NCBI GenBank assembly: GCA_024742355.1
Contig: JANSYM010000003.1
Location: 263,351-327,350 of the forward strand
DNA length: 64,000 bases
Origin: Hyphomonadaceae bacterium
GTDB taxonomy: Bacteria; Pseudomonadota; Alphaproteobacteria; Caulobacterales; Hyphomonadaceae
Direction: 5' to 3'
In this document: positions 42,250 to 51,739 of the stretch, piece by piece
Layout: each line of letters begins with the position of its first letter
Position numbering within the stretch: position 1 is the first letter of the stretch
Translations under genes and position numbers: made by a program
Notes under the pieces: model-generated
Told to the model about the DNA's origin: nothing
What the model saw: only the letters and a program-made list of their open reading frames with translations
The model's database searches: none

Positions 42250-43167
42250 ATGACGGTCATTGCCCATTATAAGGACGTCCCGGCGGCCGCGCGCGGTTTC
42301 TCCGTCGCCTTGGGTAATTTTGATGGCGTCCATGCCGGTCATCGCGCCGTGCTCGATGGCGCCGTTGCAGCTGGCGGTGCGCTCGGCGTGGCGACATTCG
42401 AGCCGCCTCCACGGCAATTTTTCCGACCAGATGATCCGCCTTTCCGGATCTATCGTCCGGCGCGGCGCAATGCGCGCCTGGCAGAGCTCGGTGCGAAAGC
42501 GGTGTACGAATTGCCGTTTAACGCCGACATGGCGGCGATGACGGACGAGGATTTTGCCCGGCACGTATTGAAAGATGGGATTGGTGCGTCGCATGTCACG
42601 GTTGGTTTCGACTTTCGGTTCGGACGTGGCAGGATGGGCGATGCGGGGCGACTGGCTTCGCTTGGCCGCGCAATCGGGTTTGGTGTCACGATCATCGACA
42701 AGATTGAAGCGCTTGGAGCGAAAGCCTCCTCGACGGCGATTCGCGAAGCCTTGATTGCGGGTGAGCCGGAGCGCGCTGCGGAGATACTCGGGCATGACTG
42801 GGTGGTCGACGGTGTTGTCGAGCATGGTGAGAAACGCGGACGGACAATTGGGTTCCCAACCGCCAATCTGCATCTCGGCGATCTCATCCATCCGCGCCAC
42901 GGCGTCTATGCCGTCCGCGCTCGGGTGATCGGCGAGGAAGACTGGCGCGACGGCGTCGCCAATTTTGGGCGCACGCCAACCACTGGCATTCGCGACCCGT
43001 TGCTTGAGACTTTCATCTTCGACTTCGACGCCGACATTTATGGCCAGCAGCTGGAAGTGGCGCTGGTTCGCTACCTGCGCCCGGAGCTGAAATTTGACTC
43101 GGTCGATGACATGGTCGCGCGCATGCAAGTCGATGTCGAAGAGGCCAAGCGTCACCTGGCGGGATGA
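42250..43167 (+). CDS. ribF: Bifunctional riboflavin kinase/FAD synthetase
   Basis: 305 residues converting riboflavin to FMN and FAD. N-terminal nucleotidyltransferase domain with VALGNFDGVHAGHRAVL and the VGFDFRFGRGRMGD segment, C-terminal riboflavin kinase barrel with HGEKRGRTIGFPTANL and GVYAVRARV. The ATG follows the MaoC TAA with no spacer. In many proteobacteria ribF lies before ileS-lspA as here. Confidence 0.96.
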   Translation: MTVIAHYKDVPAAARGFSVALGNFDGVHAGHRAVLDGAVAAGGALGVATFEPPPRQFFRPDDPPFRIYRPARRNARLAELGAKAVYELPFNADMAAMTDEDFARHVLKDGIGASHVTVGFDFRFGRGRMGDAGRLASLGRAIGFGVTIIDKIEALGAKASSTAIREALIAGEPERAAEILGHDWVVDGVVEHGEKRGRTIGFPTANLHLGDLIHPRHGVYAVRARVIGEEDWRDGVANFGRTPTTGIRDPLLETFIFDFDADIYGQQLEVALVRYLRPELKFDSVDDMVARMQVDVEEAKRHLAG

Positions 43168-43198
43168 CAGGCCTCGCGAGCCCTGCTAAGCGGGCCTC

Positions 43199-43261
43199 AT
43201 GAACAGGGCAGCAATCATATCCATTATTCGAATTAGCGGCCCGGTCGCCCGCTCAGTTTAA
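43199..43261 (+). CDS. Ile-rich leader peptide upstream of ileS
   Basis: 20-codon frame beginning MNRAAIISIIRISG and ending ARSV-stop, in the 157-base ribF-ileS gap. Five of its 20 residues are Ile, all within seven codons (ATC ATA TCC ATT ATT CGA ATT), including the rare ATA, and the run is followed at once by GC-rich competing hairpins. The clustering matches an attenuation control codon block for isoleucyl-tRNA synthetase. No Shine-Dalgarno is evident. Predicted from layout only. Confidence 0.65.
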   Translation: MNRAAIISIIRISGPVARSV

Positions 43262-43276
43262 GAGCTCGCGGCCGGG
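43235..43276 (+). promoter_or_regulatory. ileS leader hairpins (possible attenuator)
   Basis: Stem 1: AGCGG (43235-43239) with CCGCT (43249-43253). Stem 2: CCCGGTCGC (43240-43248) with GCGGCCGGG (43268-43276), nine pairs with one G-T, enclosing GCTC-AGTTTAA-GAGC. The two exclude each other. Stem 1 abuts the Ile codons and the leader stop (43259-43261) lies in the loop of stem 2. No T-tract follows, so the output may be translational; ileS lacks a clear Shine-Dalgarno. Confidence 0.5.
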
Positions 43277-43324
43277 GATCTATTGCTTAGCCCTTTCTTC
43301 ACACGCTGATCCGAAGACGTCCAA

Positions 43325-46282
43325 ATGGCCGATACTGACAAACCGAAAAAACCTGAGAACCCGTACAAGGACACATTGTTCTTGCCGACCACCGATTTCC
43401 CGATGCGCGGCGGCTTGCCGAAAGCCGAGCCGAAATGGATCGAGAAATGGGATGAGATGAATCTGTATGAGCGCTTCCGCAGCGATGCGAAAGCGCGCGG
43501 CGCCGAGCCGTTCATCCTGCATGATGGCCCACCTTACGCCAACGGGCCGATCCATCTCGGCACCGCGATGAACAAGATCATCAAGGATATCATTGTCCGC
43601 AATCATCAGATGCGCGGCTATGATGCGTCTTATTTGCCGGGCTGGGACTGTCACGGCCTGCCGATCGAGTGGAAGGTGGAAGAACAATTCCGCTCCAAAG
43701 GCCGCACCAAGGATGATGTCCCGGGCGACGAGTTCCGCCGCGCCTGCCGCGAGTATGCCGCCGAATGGATCGAGGTCCAGAAAGCCGGCTTCCGCCGCTG
43801 CGGCGTCGAGGGCGAGTGGGACGATCCGTATCTGACCATGAATTTTGAGTCCGAAGCCGCGACCGTGCGCGAATTCCTGGCGGTTGCCATGGGTGGTCGC
43901 CTCGTCCGCGGTGCCAAGCCGGTAATGTGGTCACCGGTCGAGCGGACGGCGCTGGCCGAGGCTGAGGTCGAGTATCACGACCGCAAAGTGCCGGTCATCT
44001 GGGTGAAGTTTCCGGTGAAATCCGGGCCTGCGGATCTGACCGACGCGTCAGTGGTGATCTGGACAACCACACCGTGGACCATCCCGGCCAACCAGGCTGT
44101 GAGCTTTAGTCCTTCCATCGAATACAGTCTGTTCGAAGTGGAAGACGTCGCCACGGAAGAAGAGCTCGGTTTCGCGCCATACGTGAAGACAGGCGACAAG
44201 CTGATCGTCGCGGACCGCTTGGTCGAAACCGTCATGAATGGCGCGAAAGCCAAGTCTTATCGCAAGGTGCAACCGGTTACACCGACCGCTGATTTTGTGC
44301 TTCAGCATCCACTGGCCGACCTCGATGCGTTTTTCGAGCACGACATCCCAATGCTTGCCGGCGACCACGTGACTGACGATGCCGGTACCGGCTTTGTGCA
44401 CACCGCACCCGCGCATGGTGAGGATGACTTCAATGTCTGGGTCGAATCGGGTCGCACGACGCAGCAAATCCGGCAAATCGTCGACCCCGACGGCTGCTAC
44501 ACGGACGACGTTCCCGAACCACTCCGTGGTCTCGATATCATCCGCACCTCAGGCAAGAAGCGCGGCCAGCCGGGCAAGGCCAATCCGGAAGTCATCCGCC
44601 TGCTCGCCGAGAGCGGCAATCTGCTGGCGCGTGGCGTCACGGAGATTCGCGATGCGCATTCCTGGCGCTCGAAAGCGCCGGTGATCCGCCGCGCCACGCC
44701 GCAATGGTTCATCGCCATGGATACGCCCGGCAAGGACGGCTCGCGGCCCCTGCGCGAAATGGCCATGGACGGCATCGAACAGACCAAGTTCGTGCCGCCG
44801 ACCGGCTATAATCGCCTGAAAGCCATGGTCGCAGATCGACCGGACTGGCTGATCTCGCGCCAGCGCAATTGGGGCGTGCCGATCACGCTACTGGTCTCGC
44901 CCGATGGTGAGCCGCACACGACGGCCTTGTCGGCGAATGAGGCCGAGACCGTGAATCAACGCATCCTCGAAGCCATCCGCGCCGAAGGTGTGGAAGCCTG
45001 GTTCAGCGCGGATGTCGAAACCTTCCTGGACGGTGTGGTCGAAGACGCGTCGAAATGGGAAAAGGTCAATGACGTGCTCGATGTCTGGTTCGATTCAGGC
45101 ACCACACACGCCTTTGCTCTGCGCGATCGCGGCATCATTGATGACGCGACCGGCGTCGCAGATGTCTATATGGAAGGCTCCGACCAGCATCGCGGCTGGT
45201 TCCAGTCTTCCTTGCTCGAAAGCTGCGCGACGCGCGGGATGGCGCCGTTCAAACAGGTCGTCACGCATGGCATGATTGTCGATGGCGAGGGCAAGAAAAT
45301 GTCTAAGCGCGATGGCAACGTCATCGATCCAAACGATTTCGGAAACCAGTACGGAATTGAGATTTTGCGTCTTTGGACAGCGACGTCTGACTATACTGAA
45401 GACCTTCGTATCTCAGATGAGATCATCAAGGGCGCGGTCGAGAACTATCGCCGCCTGCGCAACACGATGCGCTACCTGCTCGGCGCGCTGCATGGGTTCA
45501 CGCCGGACGAAGCGGTCCTGCCGGTCGAGATGCCGAGCCTCGAGACCTGGGTCCTGCACCGCCTCGCCGAACTCGATGAGACGGTGCGCAAGGCCTATGA
45601 CGAGCATGACTTCAAGCGCGTCATGACGGCGTTGCTCAATTTCTGCTCGGTCGACCTGTCGGCGGTCTATTTCGATATTCGCAAGGACAGCCTGTATTGT
45701 GACGCGCCGAGCGACGTTCGCCGCCGTTCGGCCCGCACTGTGATGGCTGCGATTCTGGAACGGTTGCTGGCCTGGCTGGCGCCGATCATGCCGTTCACGA
45801 CCGAGGAAACCTTCCTGATGAGCCCGTTTGCGGGTCGCGCAGACAGTGTCCACCTCTTGCAATTCCCGGAAACGCCGCTCGACTGGAAAGACGCTGACCT
45901 CGCTGCGCGTTGGGACAAGATCTTCCGCGTTCGCCGCGTTGTCACCGGCGCGATCGAGATTGAACGTCGCGAGAAGCGAATTGGCTCATCGCTTGAAGCG
46001 GCACCGAAAGTGTTCATCGATGATCCGGACCTATTGGCTGCCTATGAAGGCGAGGCCGCCGAGGACATTTTCATCACGTCGCAAGCGGAGCTCGTTGCTG
46101 GCGCAGCGCCGGATGAAGCCTTCCGCCTGCCGGATGAGGCAAGTGTCGCGGCTGTGCCAGGGCAAGCCAGCGGCGTGAAATGCGCGCGCAGCTGGAAATA
46201 TTTTGATCCGGCCACAGCTGATCCGGAGTTTCCGGATGTGACCCCACGCGACGCTGCTGCGATCCGCGAGGTGCGAGGATAG
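43325..46282 (+). CDS. ileS: Isoleucyl-tRNA synthetase
   Basis: 985-residue class I synthetase with editing domain. HIGH-type motif PPYANGPIHLGTAMNK, CP1 editing signature (TTPWTIPANQAV, THxAPxHGxxD-type HTAPAHGEDDF), WISRQRNWGVP and KMSKS (GKKMSKRDGNVIDP). The C-terminal zinc-finger of the canonical enzyme is reduced: KCARSWKYFDP retains only one Cys where CxxC is expected, as seen in some alphaproteobacteria. Upstream is an Ile-rich leader and hairpins; lspA follows after 1 base. Confidence 0.97.
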   Translation: MADTDKPKKPENPYKDTLFLPTTDFPMRGGLPKAEPKWIEKWDEMNLYERFRSDAKARGAEPFILHDGPPYANGPIHLGTAMNKIIKDIIVRNHQMRGYDASYLPGWDCHGLPIEWKVEEQFRSKGRTKDDVPGDEFRRACREYAAEWIEVQKAGFRRCGVEGEWDDPYLTMNFESEAATVREFLAVAMGGRLVRGAKPVMWSPVERTALAEAEVEYHDRKVPVIWVKFPVKSGPADLTDASVVIWTTTPWTIPANQAVSFSPSIEYSLFEVEDVATEEELGFAPYVKTGDKLIVADRLVETVMNGAKAKSYRKVQPVTPTADFVLQHPLADLDAFFEHDIPMLAGDHVTDDAGTGFVHTAPAHGEDDFNVWVESGRTTQQIRQIVDPDGCYTDDVPEPLRGLDIIRTSGKKRGQPGKANPEVIRLLAESGNLLARGVTEIRDAHSWRSKAPVIRRATPQWFIAMDTPGKDGSRPLREMAMDGIEQTKFVPPTGYNRLKAMVADRPDWLISRQRNWGVPITLLVSPDGEPHTTALSANEAETVNQRILEAIRAEGVEAWFSADVETFLDGVVEDASKWEKVNDVLDVWFDSGTTHAFALRDRGIIDDATGVADVYMEGSDQHRGWFQSSLLESCATRGMAPFKQVVTHGMIVDGEGKKMSKRDGNVIDPNDFGNQYGIEILRLWTATSDYTEDLRISDEIIKGAVENYRRLRNTMRYLLGALHGFTPDEAVLPVEMPSLETWVLHRLAELDETVRKAYDEHDFKRVMTALLNFCSVDLSAVYFDIRKDSLYCDAPSDVRRRSARTVMAAILERLLAWLAPIMPFTTEETFLMSPFAGRADSVHLLQFPETPLDWKDADLAARWDKIFRVRRVVTGAIEIERREKRIGSSLEAAPKVFIDDPDLLAAYEGEAAEDIFITSQAELVAGAAPDEAFRLPDEASVAAVPGQASGVKCARSWKYFDPATADPEFPDVTPRDAAAIREVRG

Positions 46283-46283
46283 G

Positions 46284-46823
46284 ATGAGCCAGCGTATTCG
46301 TTTCGCCTTTTACTTCCTGGTGCCGATCATCGTCGTTCTCGACCAATGGTCGAAATCTGCGATTCTGAGCGAACCGAAATTCAATGCGCTCGGCTGTCTC
46401 GATCCGGTGCAGAGGTGCGGTCAGATCGAAGTCGTATCATTTTTTGATCTGACCATGGTCTGGAATCGCGGCGTCAGTTTCGGGATAGGGCAGTCTGAAG
46501 GCGTGATGCGCTGGTTGTTGGTGGCGATGACCACAGCCATCGCGATCGGGTTTTCTGTTTGGCTGTATCGCGCTACGCGGCGCTTTACAGGGCTGGCATT
46601 GGCGCTCGTCATCGGCGGCGCGTTCGGCAACGTGATCGATCGCGTTCGGTTCGGCGCGGTTGTCGACTTTCTCGACTTTAGCGGCATCTTCCGGCCATAT
46701 TTCTTCAATTATGTATTCAATGTCGCCGACGCGGCTATTTCTGTAGGTGCGGTCTTGCTCTTTGTGGATCAGTTCCTAATGTCGCGACAAGACAAAGCGG
46801 CTGGGGCCGTAAACGAAGATTAG
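46284..46823 (+). CDS. lspA: Lipoprotein signal peptidase (signal peptidase II)
   Basis: 179-residue inner-membrane aspartic protease cleaving prolipoproteins before the lipidated Cys. Four TM helices; TMVWNRGVSFGIGQ, and the catalytic Asp motifs VVDFLDF and FNVADAAI are intact. A 15-residue insertion with two Cys (GCLDPVQRCG) follows TM1. One base after ileS, matching the common ileS-lspA operon; services the many lipoproteins seen in this window. Confidence 0.96.
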   Translation: MSQRIRFAFYFLVPIIVVLDQWSKSAILSEPKFNALGCLDPVQRCGQIEVVSFFDLTMVWNRGVSFGIGQSEGVMRWLLVAMTTAIAIGFSVWLYRATRRFTGLALALVIGGAFGNVIDRVRFGAVVDFLDFSGIFRPYFFNYVFNVADAAISVGAVLLFVDQFLMSRQDKAAGAVNED

Positions 46824-46834
46824 GCGAGGACGCC

Positions 46835-47308
46835 ATGAAAAAAACCGCACTGATATTTTCCGCCGGTCTGGCTATGACCCTGGTCACAGGCTGCGCCAGC
46901 TGGAGTGGCAGCAACACGCCCGACGAATTTCGCGTTGTGAAAAAAGCGCCATTGGTGGTGCCGCCAGAATACAGCCTGCGCCCACCGCAAGCGGGGCAAT
47001 CGGAACCCTTCGAGGTTGATGTCGAGCGCGCTGGAACGGCGTCAGCGTTCGGCACCGATATCGGACAGGATGCCAGCGCCGCCGAGCGCGCCCTGGTCTC
47101 AGCGGCTGGCGCCAATGCGGTCAGCCCGGTTATTCGCCAGCAGGTCGACTGGGAAGAAGCCAGCACGATCCGGAAATCTACCAGTATTGCGGACCGAGTG
47201 CTGTTTTGGCAGCGTGACAATGACGAACCCGCTGACAGCGCGACGGGCGGCGCCGAAGTCACCATTGAACGCGGCAGCGGCGAGCGCCTGAAACTGCCGG
47301 GAACCTGA
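46835..47308 (+). CDS. DUF3035 lipoprotein
   Basis: 157 residues: lipoprotein signal MKKTALIFSAGLAMTLVTGC, then TPDEFRVVKKAPLVVPPEYSLRPP, the hallmark of DUF3035 lipoproteins. Length and position between lspA and M16 proteases are conserved in alphaproteobacteria. Function unknown; suspected outer-membrane biogenesis role is inference. The rest is disordered/acidic. Confidence 0.88.
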   Translation: MKKTALIFSAGLAMTLVTGCASWSGSNTPDEFRVVKKAPLVVPPEYSLRPPQAGQSEPFEVDVERAGTASAFGTDIGQDASAAERALVSAAGANAVSPVIRQQVDWEEASTIRKSTSIADRVLFWQRDNDEPADSATGGAEVTIERGSGERLKLPGT

Positions 47309-47349
47309 TCCTGACCCAACATATGAGGGGACAGCACGCGGAGAAACAC

Positions 47350-48711
47350 ATGAAACATTGGATATCTGGCGGGCTGGCCGCCACGGTTTTACTCGGAGGC
47401 ACGGCGTTCGCTGACAATGCCGCTGATGAGTGGGCACCGGAAACGTTCACGCTTGAGAATGGCATGGACGTCATTGTGCTGCCTGATCATCGCGCGCCGG
47501 TCGTGACGCATATGGTCTGGTACAAGGTTGGCGCTGTCGATGAAGATCCCGGCAAGTCCGGCATCGCGCACCTGTTCGAACATGTCATGTTTAAGGAAAC
47601 CGACGATATCGCCGATGGCGAGTTCGATTCCATTATTTCCCGCCTGGGCGGTCAGAACAACGCGTTCACCAGCTGGGACTACACTGCTTATTACGAGCGG
47701 GTCGCGAAGCAGCATCTCGGCAAGATGATGGAGCTCGAAGCCGAGCGCATGACCGACCTGATTATTGATGAGGATCCGGAAGGCAGCTTCATAACCGAGC
47801 GCGATGTCGTCAAAGAAGAGCGACGACAACGGGTCGACAATAATCCAGGCGTGATTCTGCGAGAAAAAGTGCTGGCGGAATTCTGGAAAGGCCATCCTTA
47901 CGAAATCACGGTCATCGGCCGGATGGATGAAGTCGAGGCTCTGACCCCGCAAGACGGAATCGACTTCTACAAGAAATATTACTCGCCGGAGAACGCGATT
48001 CTGGTGGTTGCGGGCGACGTTACCGGTGACGAGGTCAAAACCCTCGCAGAAGAACATTATGGCGCGATCGAACCATCTGGCCTGGTTGATGGGACACGCA
48101 AATGGGCAGACGTGACGCCGCTCAGCGAAACCATCGAAATCACCCACAGCGATCCGAAGGTGCGCCAGCCGGTCTGGTATCGCTATTTTGATGGCACCAG
48201 CCAAAAGCGCGATCGGCAATTCTCGCTGGCGCTCGATGTCGGTTTGGAAGTGCTCGGCGGTGGTAATACCAGCCTGCTTTACGTTGCGCTGGTGGAAGAT
48301 CAAAAGATTGCCGTGAACGCGGGTACGTTTGCCTGGACCGGCCTCCATGACAATGGCCCGGCTGTCGTCTATGCGACACCGAGCCCAGGTGTCTCCATGG
48401 ATGACCTTGAAGCGGCTGTAACGGCCGAACTTGCCAATATCCTGGAAGCCGGTTTCTCGGACGAAGACATTGAACGCGTGCGCAATTCGATGGCAGCGGA
48501 AGCTATCTATGCCCGCGACAGTCAGCAAAGCATGGCCAACCTGTTTGGTGGCTGGGTGGCGATTGGCGGGTCGATTGAAGATCTGATGAGCTATCCGGAC
48601 GATGTCCGGGCGGTGACAACCGAAGAAGCCCTTGCCGCGGTGCGTAAGACGTTCGCTGAAGGCAATCACTATATCGAGGCGCAATTGCTGCCCGCAGAAG
48701 GGGAGCTGTAA
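47350..48711 (+). CDS. M16B zinc metallopeptidase, catalytic subunit
   Basis: 453 residues with signal peptide (MKHWISGGLAATVLLGGTAFA). Inverted zinc motif HLFEH (HxxEH, in GKSGIAHLFEHVMFKET) with the distal Glu further on (SVVKEERRQRVD region) makes this the active chain. Two homologous M16 halves. Start at 47350 (GGAG 6 bases upstream) rather than 47323. Two bases before a second M16 protein lacking the motif, the classical heterodimer arrangement for periplasmic peptide degradation. Confidence 0.93.
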   Translation: MKHWISGGLAATVLLGGTAFADNAADEWAPETFTLENGMDVIVLPDHRAPVVTHMVWYKVGAVDEDPGKSGIAHLFEHVMFKETDDIADGEFDSIISRLGGQNNAFTSWDYTAYYERVAKQHLGKMMELEAERMTDLIIDEDPEGSFITERDVVKEERRQRVDNNPGVILREKVLAEFWKGHPYEITVIGRMDEVEALTPQDGIDFYKKYYSPENAILVVAGDVTGDEVKTLAEEHYGAIEPSGLVDGTRKWADVTPLSETIEITHSDPKVRQPVWYRYFDGTSQKRDRQFSLALDVGLEVLGGGNTSLLYVALVEDQKIAVNAGTFAWTGLHDNGPAVVYATPSPGVSMDDLEAAVTAELANILEAGFSDEDIERVRNSMAAEAIYARDSQQSMANLFGGWVAIGGSIEDLMSYPDDVRAVTTEEALAAVRKTFAEGNHYIEAQLLPAEGEL

Positions 48712-48713
48712 TC

Positions 48714-50135
48714 ATGAAGACTTCAATTCTTTTTGGTGCCGCGACGCTGGCCCTGACCCTGACAGCCTGCTCAACCGCGCTTGTAAGCGATGACACGACT
48801 GCCGACACAGCAGTGAGCGAAGCGCCCGTCGCAGAGGTCGCCGAGCCTGTGGAAGCCGGATTGGCTGTCACGGTTCACGATGGTGAGTTTGCGACCATTC
48901 AGCAATTCGTCACGCCAGGTGGAGTCTCGGTCTGGCTGGTGGAAGAGCCGTCCATTCCGATCCTGTCCCTGCGCATGGCCTGGCAGGCCGGCCGCACCAA
49001 TGATCCGGAAGGCATGGAAGGCCTGACCAATGCCATGGTCTACCATATGAATGAGGGCGCCGGGGACCTCGACGCCCAGGCCTTCTTCAAACGCATGGAA
49101 GAGCTGAACATGAGCTTCTCCTGCAGCGCATCGAACGAAAGCACTTTCTGCAATGCGTCCATGCTGACCGACAATGCCGCCGACTCGTTCGACATGATCG
49201 GGCTCGCCTTTGCCGAGCCGCGCTTCGATGATGGCCCGTTCGAGCGCTATCAGCGTGAGCAGGAAGTCAGTCTGCAAACGCGTGAAACCAATGCGCAATA
49301 TCTGGCAAGCCGGGCGCGGATCGAGGCGCTTTATCCCGATCATCCATATGCGCGCAATACCAGTGCCGAGAGCCTGGCGGCGATCACACAGGACGCGATG
49401 CGGGCGCAAAAGAACCTGTTGATGGTCCGCGAAGGCATGCTGGTCACCGCGGTTGGAGCGATGTCTCCGGAAGAGCTGGCCCCGCTGATTGATGCAGCGG
49501 TTGCCGGGTTGCCAGCCGAGAGCGAAACGGTTGAAGCGGAGAGCGTTGCATTGGCTGCGCCTGCAGCGACGCCAGTAGCTGTCGACCTGCCACAACCGCA
49601 GAGTCTTGTGACTTTCGCCGCCCCGGCAATGACGCGTGAAGATCCGGATTTCTATACCGCTGTGGTTCTCAACTACACATTCGGCGGCGGCGGCTTTGAA
49701 AGTCGCTTGATGAAAGACCTGCGTGTTGAAAAAGGCCTGACTTATGGCGTCTACACCTCCGTCAGTGCTGGCGATAAGCTGCAGCTCTGGAGCGGTGGTG
49801 GTCAGACCAAGAATGAGAGCGCTGGCGAGTTCATCGCGGCGGTCAAAGCCAATATGACCAAAATGGTCGACGAAGGCATGACCGAGCAGGAACTGGCCGA
49901 CGCCAAGTCCTACCTCACCGGGTCGTATCCGCTCGGCTTTGACTCCAACGCAAAGATCGCCGGAAACATGATGGGCATCCGCCTTGATGAATTGCCAGTC
50001 GATTTCTTCGACAAGCGCAATGCCATGGTCGAAGCGGTCACTCTGGAAGATGCAAACCGGGTGGCCCGGGAGTATCTGAGCCCGGACAATTTCACCTTTG
50101 TTGTTGTCGGCGAGCCTGAAGGACTGGACGGATAG
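48714..50135 (+). CDS. M16B peptidase-like lipoprotein, inactive partner
   Basis: 473 residues. Lipoprotein signal (MKTSILFGAATLALTLTAC). Same fold as the preceding gene but the HxxEH site is replaced: GLTNAMVYHMNEGAGDLDAQ has no zinc ligands, while the C-terminal half (FGGGGFESRLMKDLRVEKGLTYGVYTSVSA) keeps the R/Y substrate-binding pair. It most likely forms the noncatalytic chain of the heterodimer and anchors it to the membrane via its lipid. An acidic Ala/Thr linker (about 20-50) follows the Cys. Confidence 0.9.
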   Translation: MKTSILFGAATLALTLTACSTALVSDDTTADTAVSEAPVAEVAEPVEAGLAVTVHDGEFATIQQFVTPGGVSVWLVEEPSIPILSLRMAWQAGRTNDPEGMEGLTNAMVYHMNEGAGDLDAQAFFKRMEELNMSFSCSASNESTFCNASMLTDNAADSFDMIGLAFAEPRFDDGPFERYQREQEVSLQTRETNAQYLASRARIEALYPDHPYARNTSAESLAAITQDAMRAQKNLLMVREGMLVTAVGAMSPEELAPLIDAAVAGLPAESETVEAESVALAAPAATPVAVDLPQPQSLVTFAAPAMTREDPDFYTAVVLNYTFGGGGFESRLMKDLRVEKGLTYGVYTSVSAGDKLQLWSGGGQTKNESAGEFIAAVKANMTKMVDEGMTEQELADAKSYLTGSYPLGFDSNAKIAGNMMGIRLDELPVDFFDKRNAMVEAVTLEDANRVAREYLSPDNFTFVVVGEPEGLDG

Positions 50136-50137
50136 GC

Positions 50138-51739
50138 TTGTTCGATCTGAGCAAATCTGAAAGGGCGCGCGAGACATCGCTGCGCCCTTTCGTGATTTTT
50201 GTGCCCATGGCGATTTTCATCGCAGCGGCCGCCGCGAGCCTGATCAACCTTGATGGTTTCTTCGCGTTCGCGAAACTGTTGAATGACTGGATCCTGGCGA
50301 CCTTCTCAAACGTCATTTCCTGGGCGGTGTTCGGCTTCGTCTTCACCAGTTTCGGCGTCATTCTGACGCCGCTCGGCAAGGTGACGATTGGCGGAGCAGG
50401 GGCCGCGCGCACGCTGCAGCCCTGGAGCTGGTTCTCCATCACCCTGTGCACCACGATCGCCATCGGTATCCTGTTCTGGGCCATGGCCGAGCCGATGTAT
50501 CATCTCTATGAGCCTGGCGGTGCGGCGCGCGGCATCGCGGCTGCCAGCGATGAGGCGAAAGCGTTCAGCCTGGTCACATTGTTCATGAACTGGGCGGTTT
50601 CGCCCTATGCCATCTATACAGTGGCGGCACTCACCTTCGCGCTGGCCTATCACAATCTGGGCAAGCCTTATTCGGTTTCAGGACCGTTCATTGCCCTCCT
50701 TGGTCGCCCTTTGCCGAAACCGGTCGCGGCGTTTCTGGATGCCGCCATCCTGTTGGCGCTGATCATGGGCATGGCAGCGTCTCTGGGCGCAGGCATGCTG
50801 CTTTTGTCAGGCGGTGTGGCGGATATGACCGGATTGCCCAATGGGCCTGTCTTGCTGGCGCTGGTCGCTGCAGCGATTGGCGTAGTCGTCCTGATCAGCT
50901 CGCTGACGGGACTGCTTCGCGGCATTCGCGTGCTCTCAGTGATCAATACCTGGTTCTTTTTCGTCTTTGTCGGCGTGATCCTCCTGTTCGGCCCGACACG
51001 TGAGATTTTCACCCAGGGCGGGGCGGCGATCCTGTCCTATGCAGGCGAGTTTCTCGATCGTTCGCTCTTTATCGGCGCGGCCAGCGATGATGGCGAATGG
51101 GCCAAGGGCTGGACCACGTTCTATTTCGCCAACTGGCTCGCCTGGGCGCCGGTCACGGCGATGTTCCTGGGCCGGATTGCGCGCGGCTACACGGTTCGCG
51201 CCTTCGTCCTCGTCAACCTGATCCTGCCCGCTCTGTTTTCGATGCTGTGGATGAGCGTGTTTGGCGTGTTCGCGATGGAGACCGATTTCGGTCAGGGCGG
51301 CGCGCTTAAACAGACGCTCGATACTGTAGGTCCGGAAGGCGTCATGTTTCGCGCGCTGGATTACATCCCGCTGACCAGCCTGCTTATCCCGGTTGTTCTG
51401 ATCCTGTCTTTCATCTCATACGTCACGGCTGCCGACAGCAATACCGAAGCGATCTCGCAAATCTGCAAGACCCATGATGCGCCGATGACCGAAGCGGATG
51501 AGACCGAGCCAACGGCGCCGCGACTGAAGATCATCTGGGTCATCCTGCTCTGCCTGATGGCCTGGATCATGGTCGCATTCAGCGGCATTGATGGTGTGCG
51601 CATGTTGTCAAATGTCGGCGGGTTGCCGGCGCTATTTGTCGTTCTGGGATTGCAGGTCTGCCTGATCCGAATGGTGTTTCAGGCCGAAGCGCTCGATCGA
51701 ATGCATCCGGCGGACGCCGGGACGACAGAAAACGTCTAA
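50138..51739 (+). CDS. BCCT-family transporter
   Basis: 533 residues, about 12 TM. Core WSWFSITLCTTIAIGILFWAMAEPMYHLYEP and FYFANWLAWAPVTAMFLGRIARGYTVRAFVLVNLILPALFSMLWMSVFG match the betaine/carnitine/choline transporter family; the signature Trp-box is divergent, so substrate is open. The annotated start is TTG 2 bases after the M16 stop; a later ATG (50207) is in TM1. Its stop overlaps by 4 bases that of the convergent TIR-ParA gene. Confidence 0.88.
   Translation: MFDLSKSERARETSLRPFVIFVPMAIFIAAAAASLINLDGFFAFAKLLNDWILATFSNVISWAVFGFVFTSFGVILTPLGKVTIGGAGAARTLQPWSWFSITLCTTIAIGILFWAMAEPMYHLYEPGGAARGIAAASDEAKAFSLVTLFMNWAVSPYAIYTVAALTFALAYHNLGKPYSVSGPFIALLGRPLPKPVAAFLDAAILLALIMGMAASLGAGMLLLSGGVADMTGLPNGPVLLALVAAAIGVVVLISSLTGLLRGIRVLSVINTWFFFVFVGVILLFGPTREIFTQGGAAILSYAGEFLDRSLFIGAASDDGEWAKGWTTFYFANWLAWAPVTAMFLGRIARGYTVRAFVLVNLILPALFSMLWMSVFGVFAMETDFGQGGALKQTLDTVGPEGVMFRALDYIPLTSLLIPVVLILSFISYVTAADSNTEAISQICKTHDAPMTEADETEPTAPRLKIIWVILLCLMAWIMVAFSGIDGVRMLSNVGGLPALFVVLGLQVCLIRMVFQAEALDRMHPADAGTTENV

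Noticed and set aside
48771-50177. Minus-strand frame (468 codons) opposite the second M16 gene
   Set aside because: Shadow frame caused by codon bias; no start signals or recognisable domains, and the plus-strand lipoprotein is convincing.
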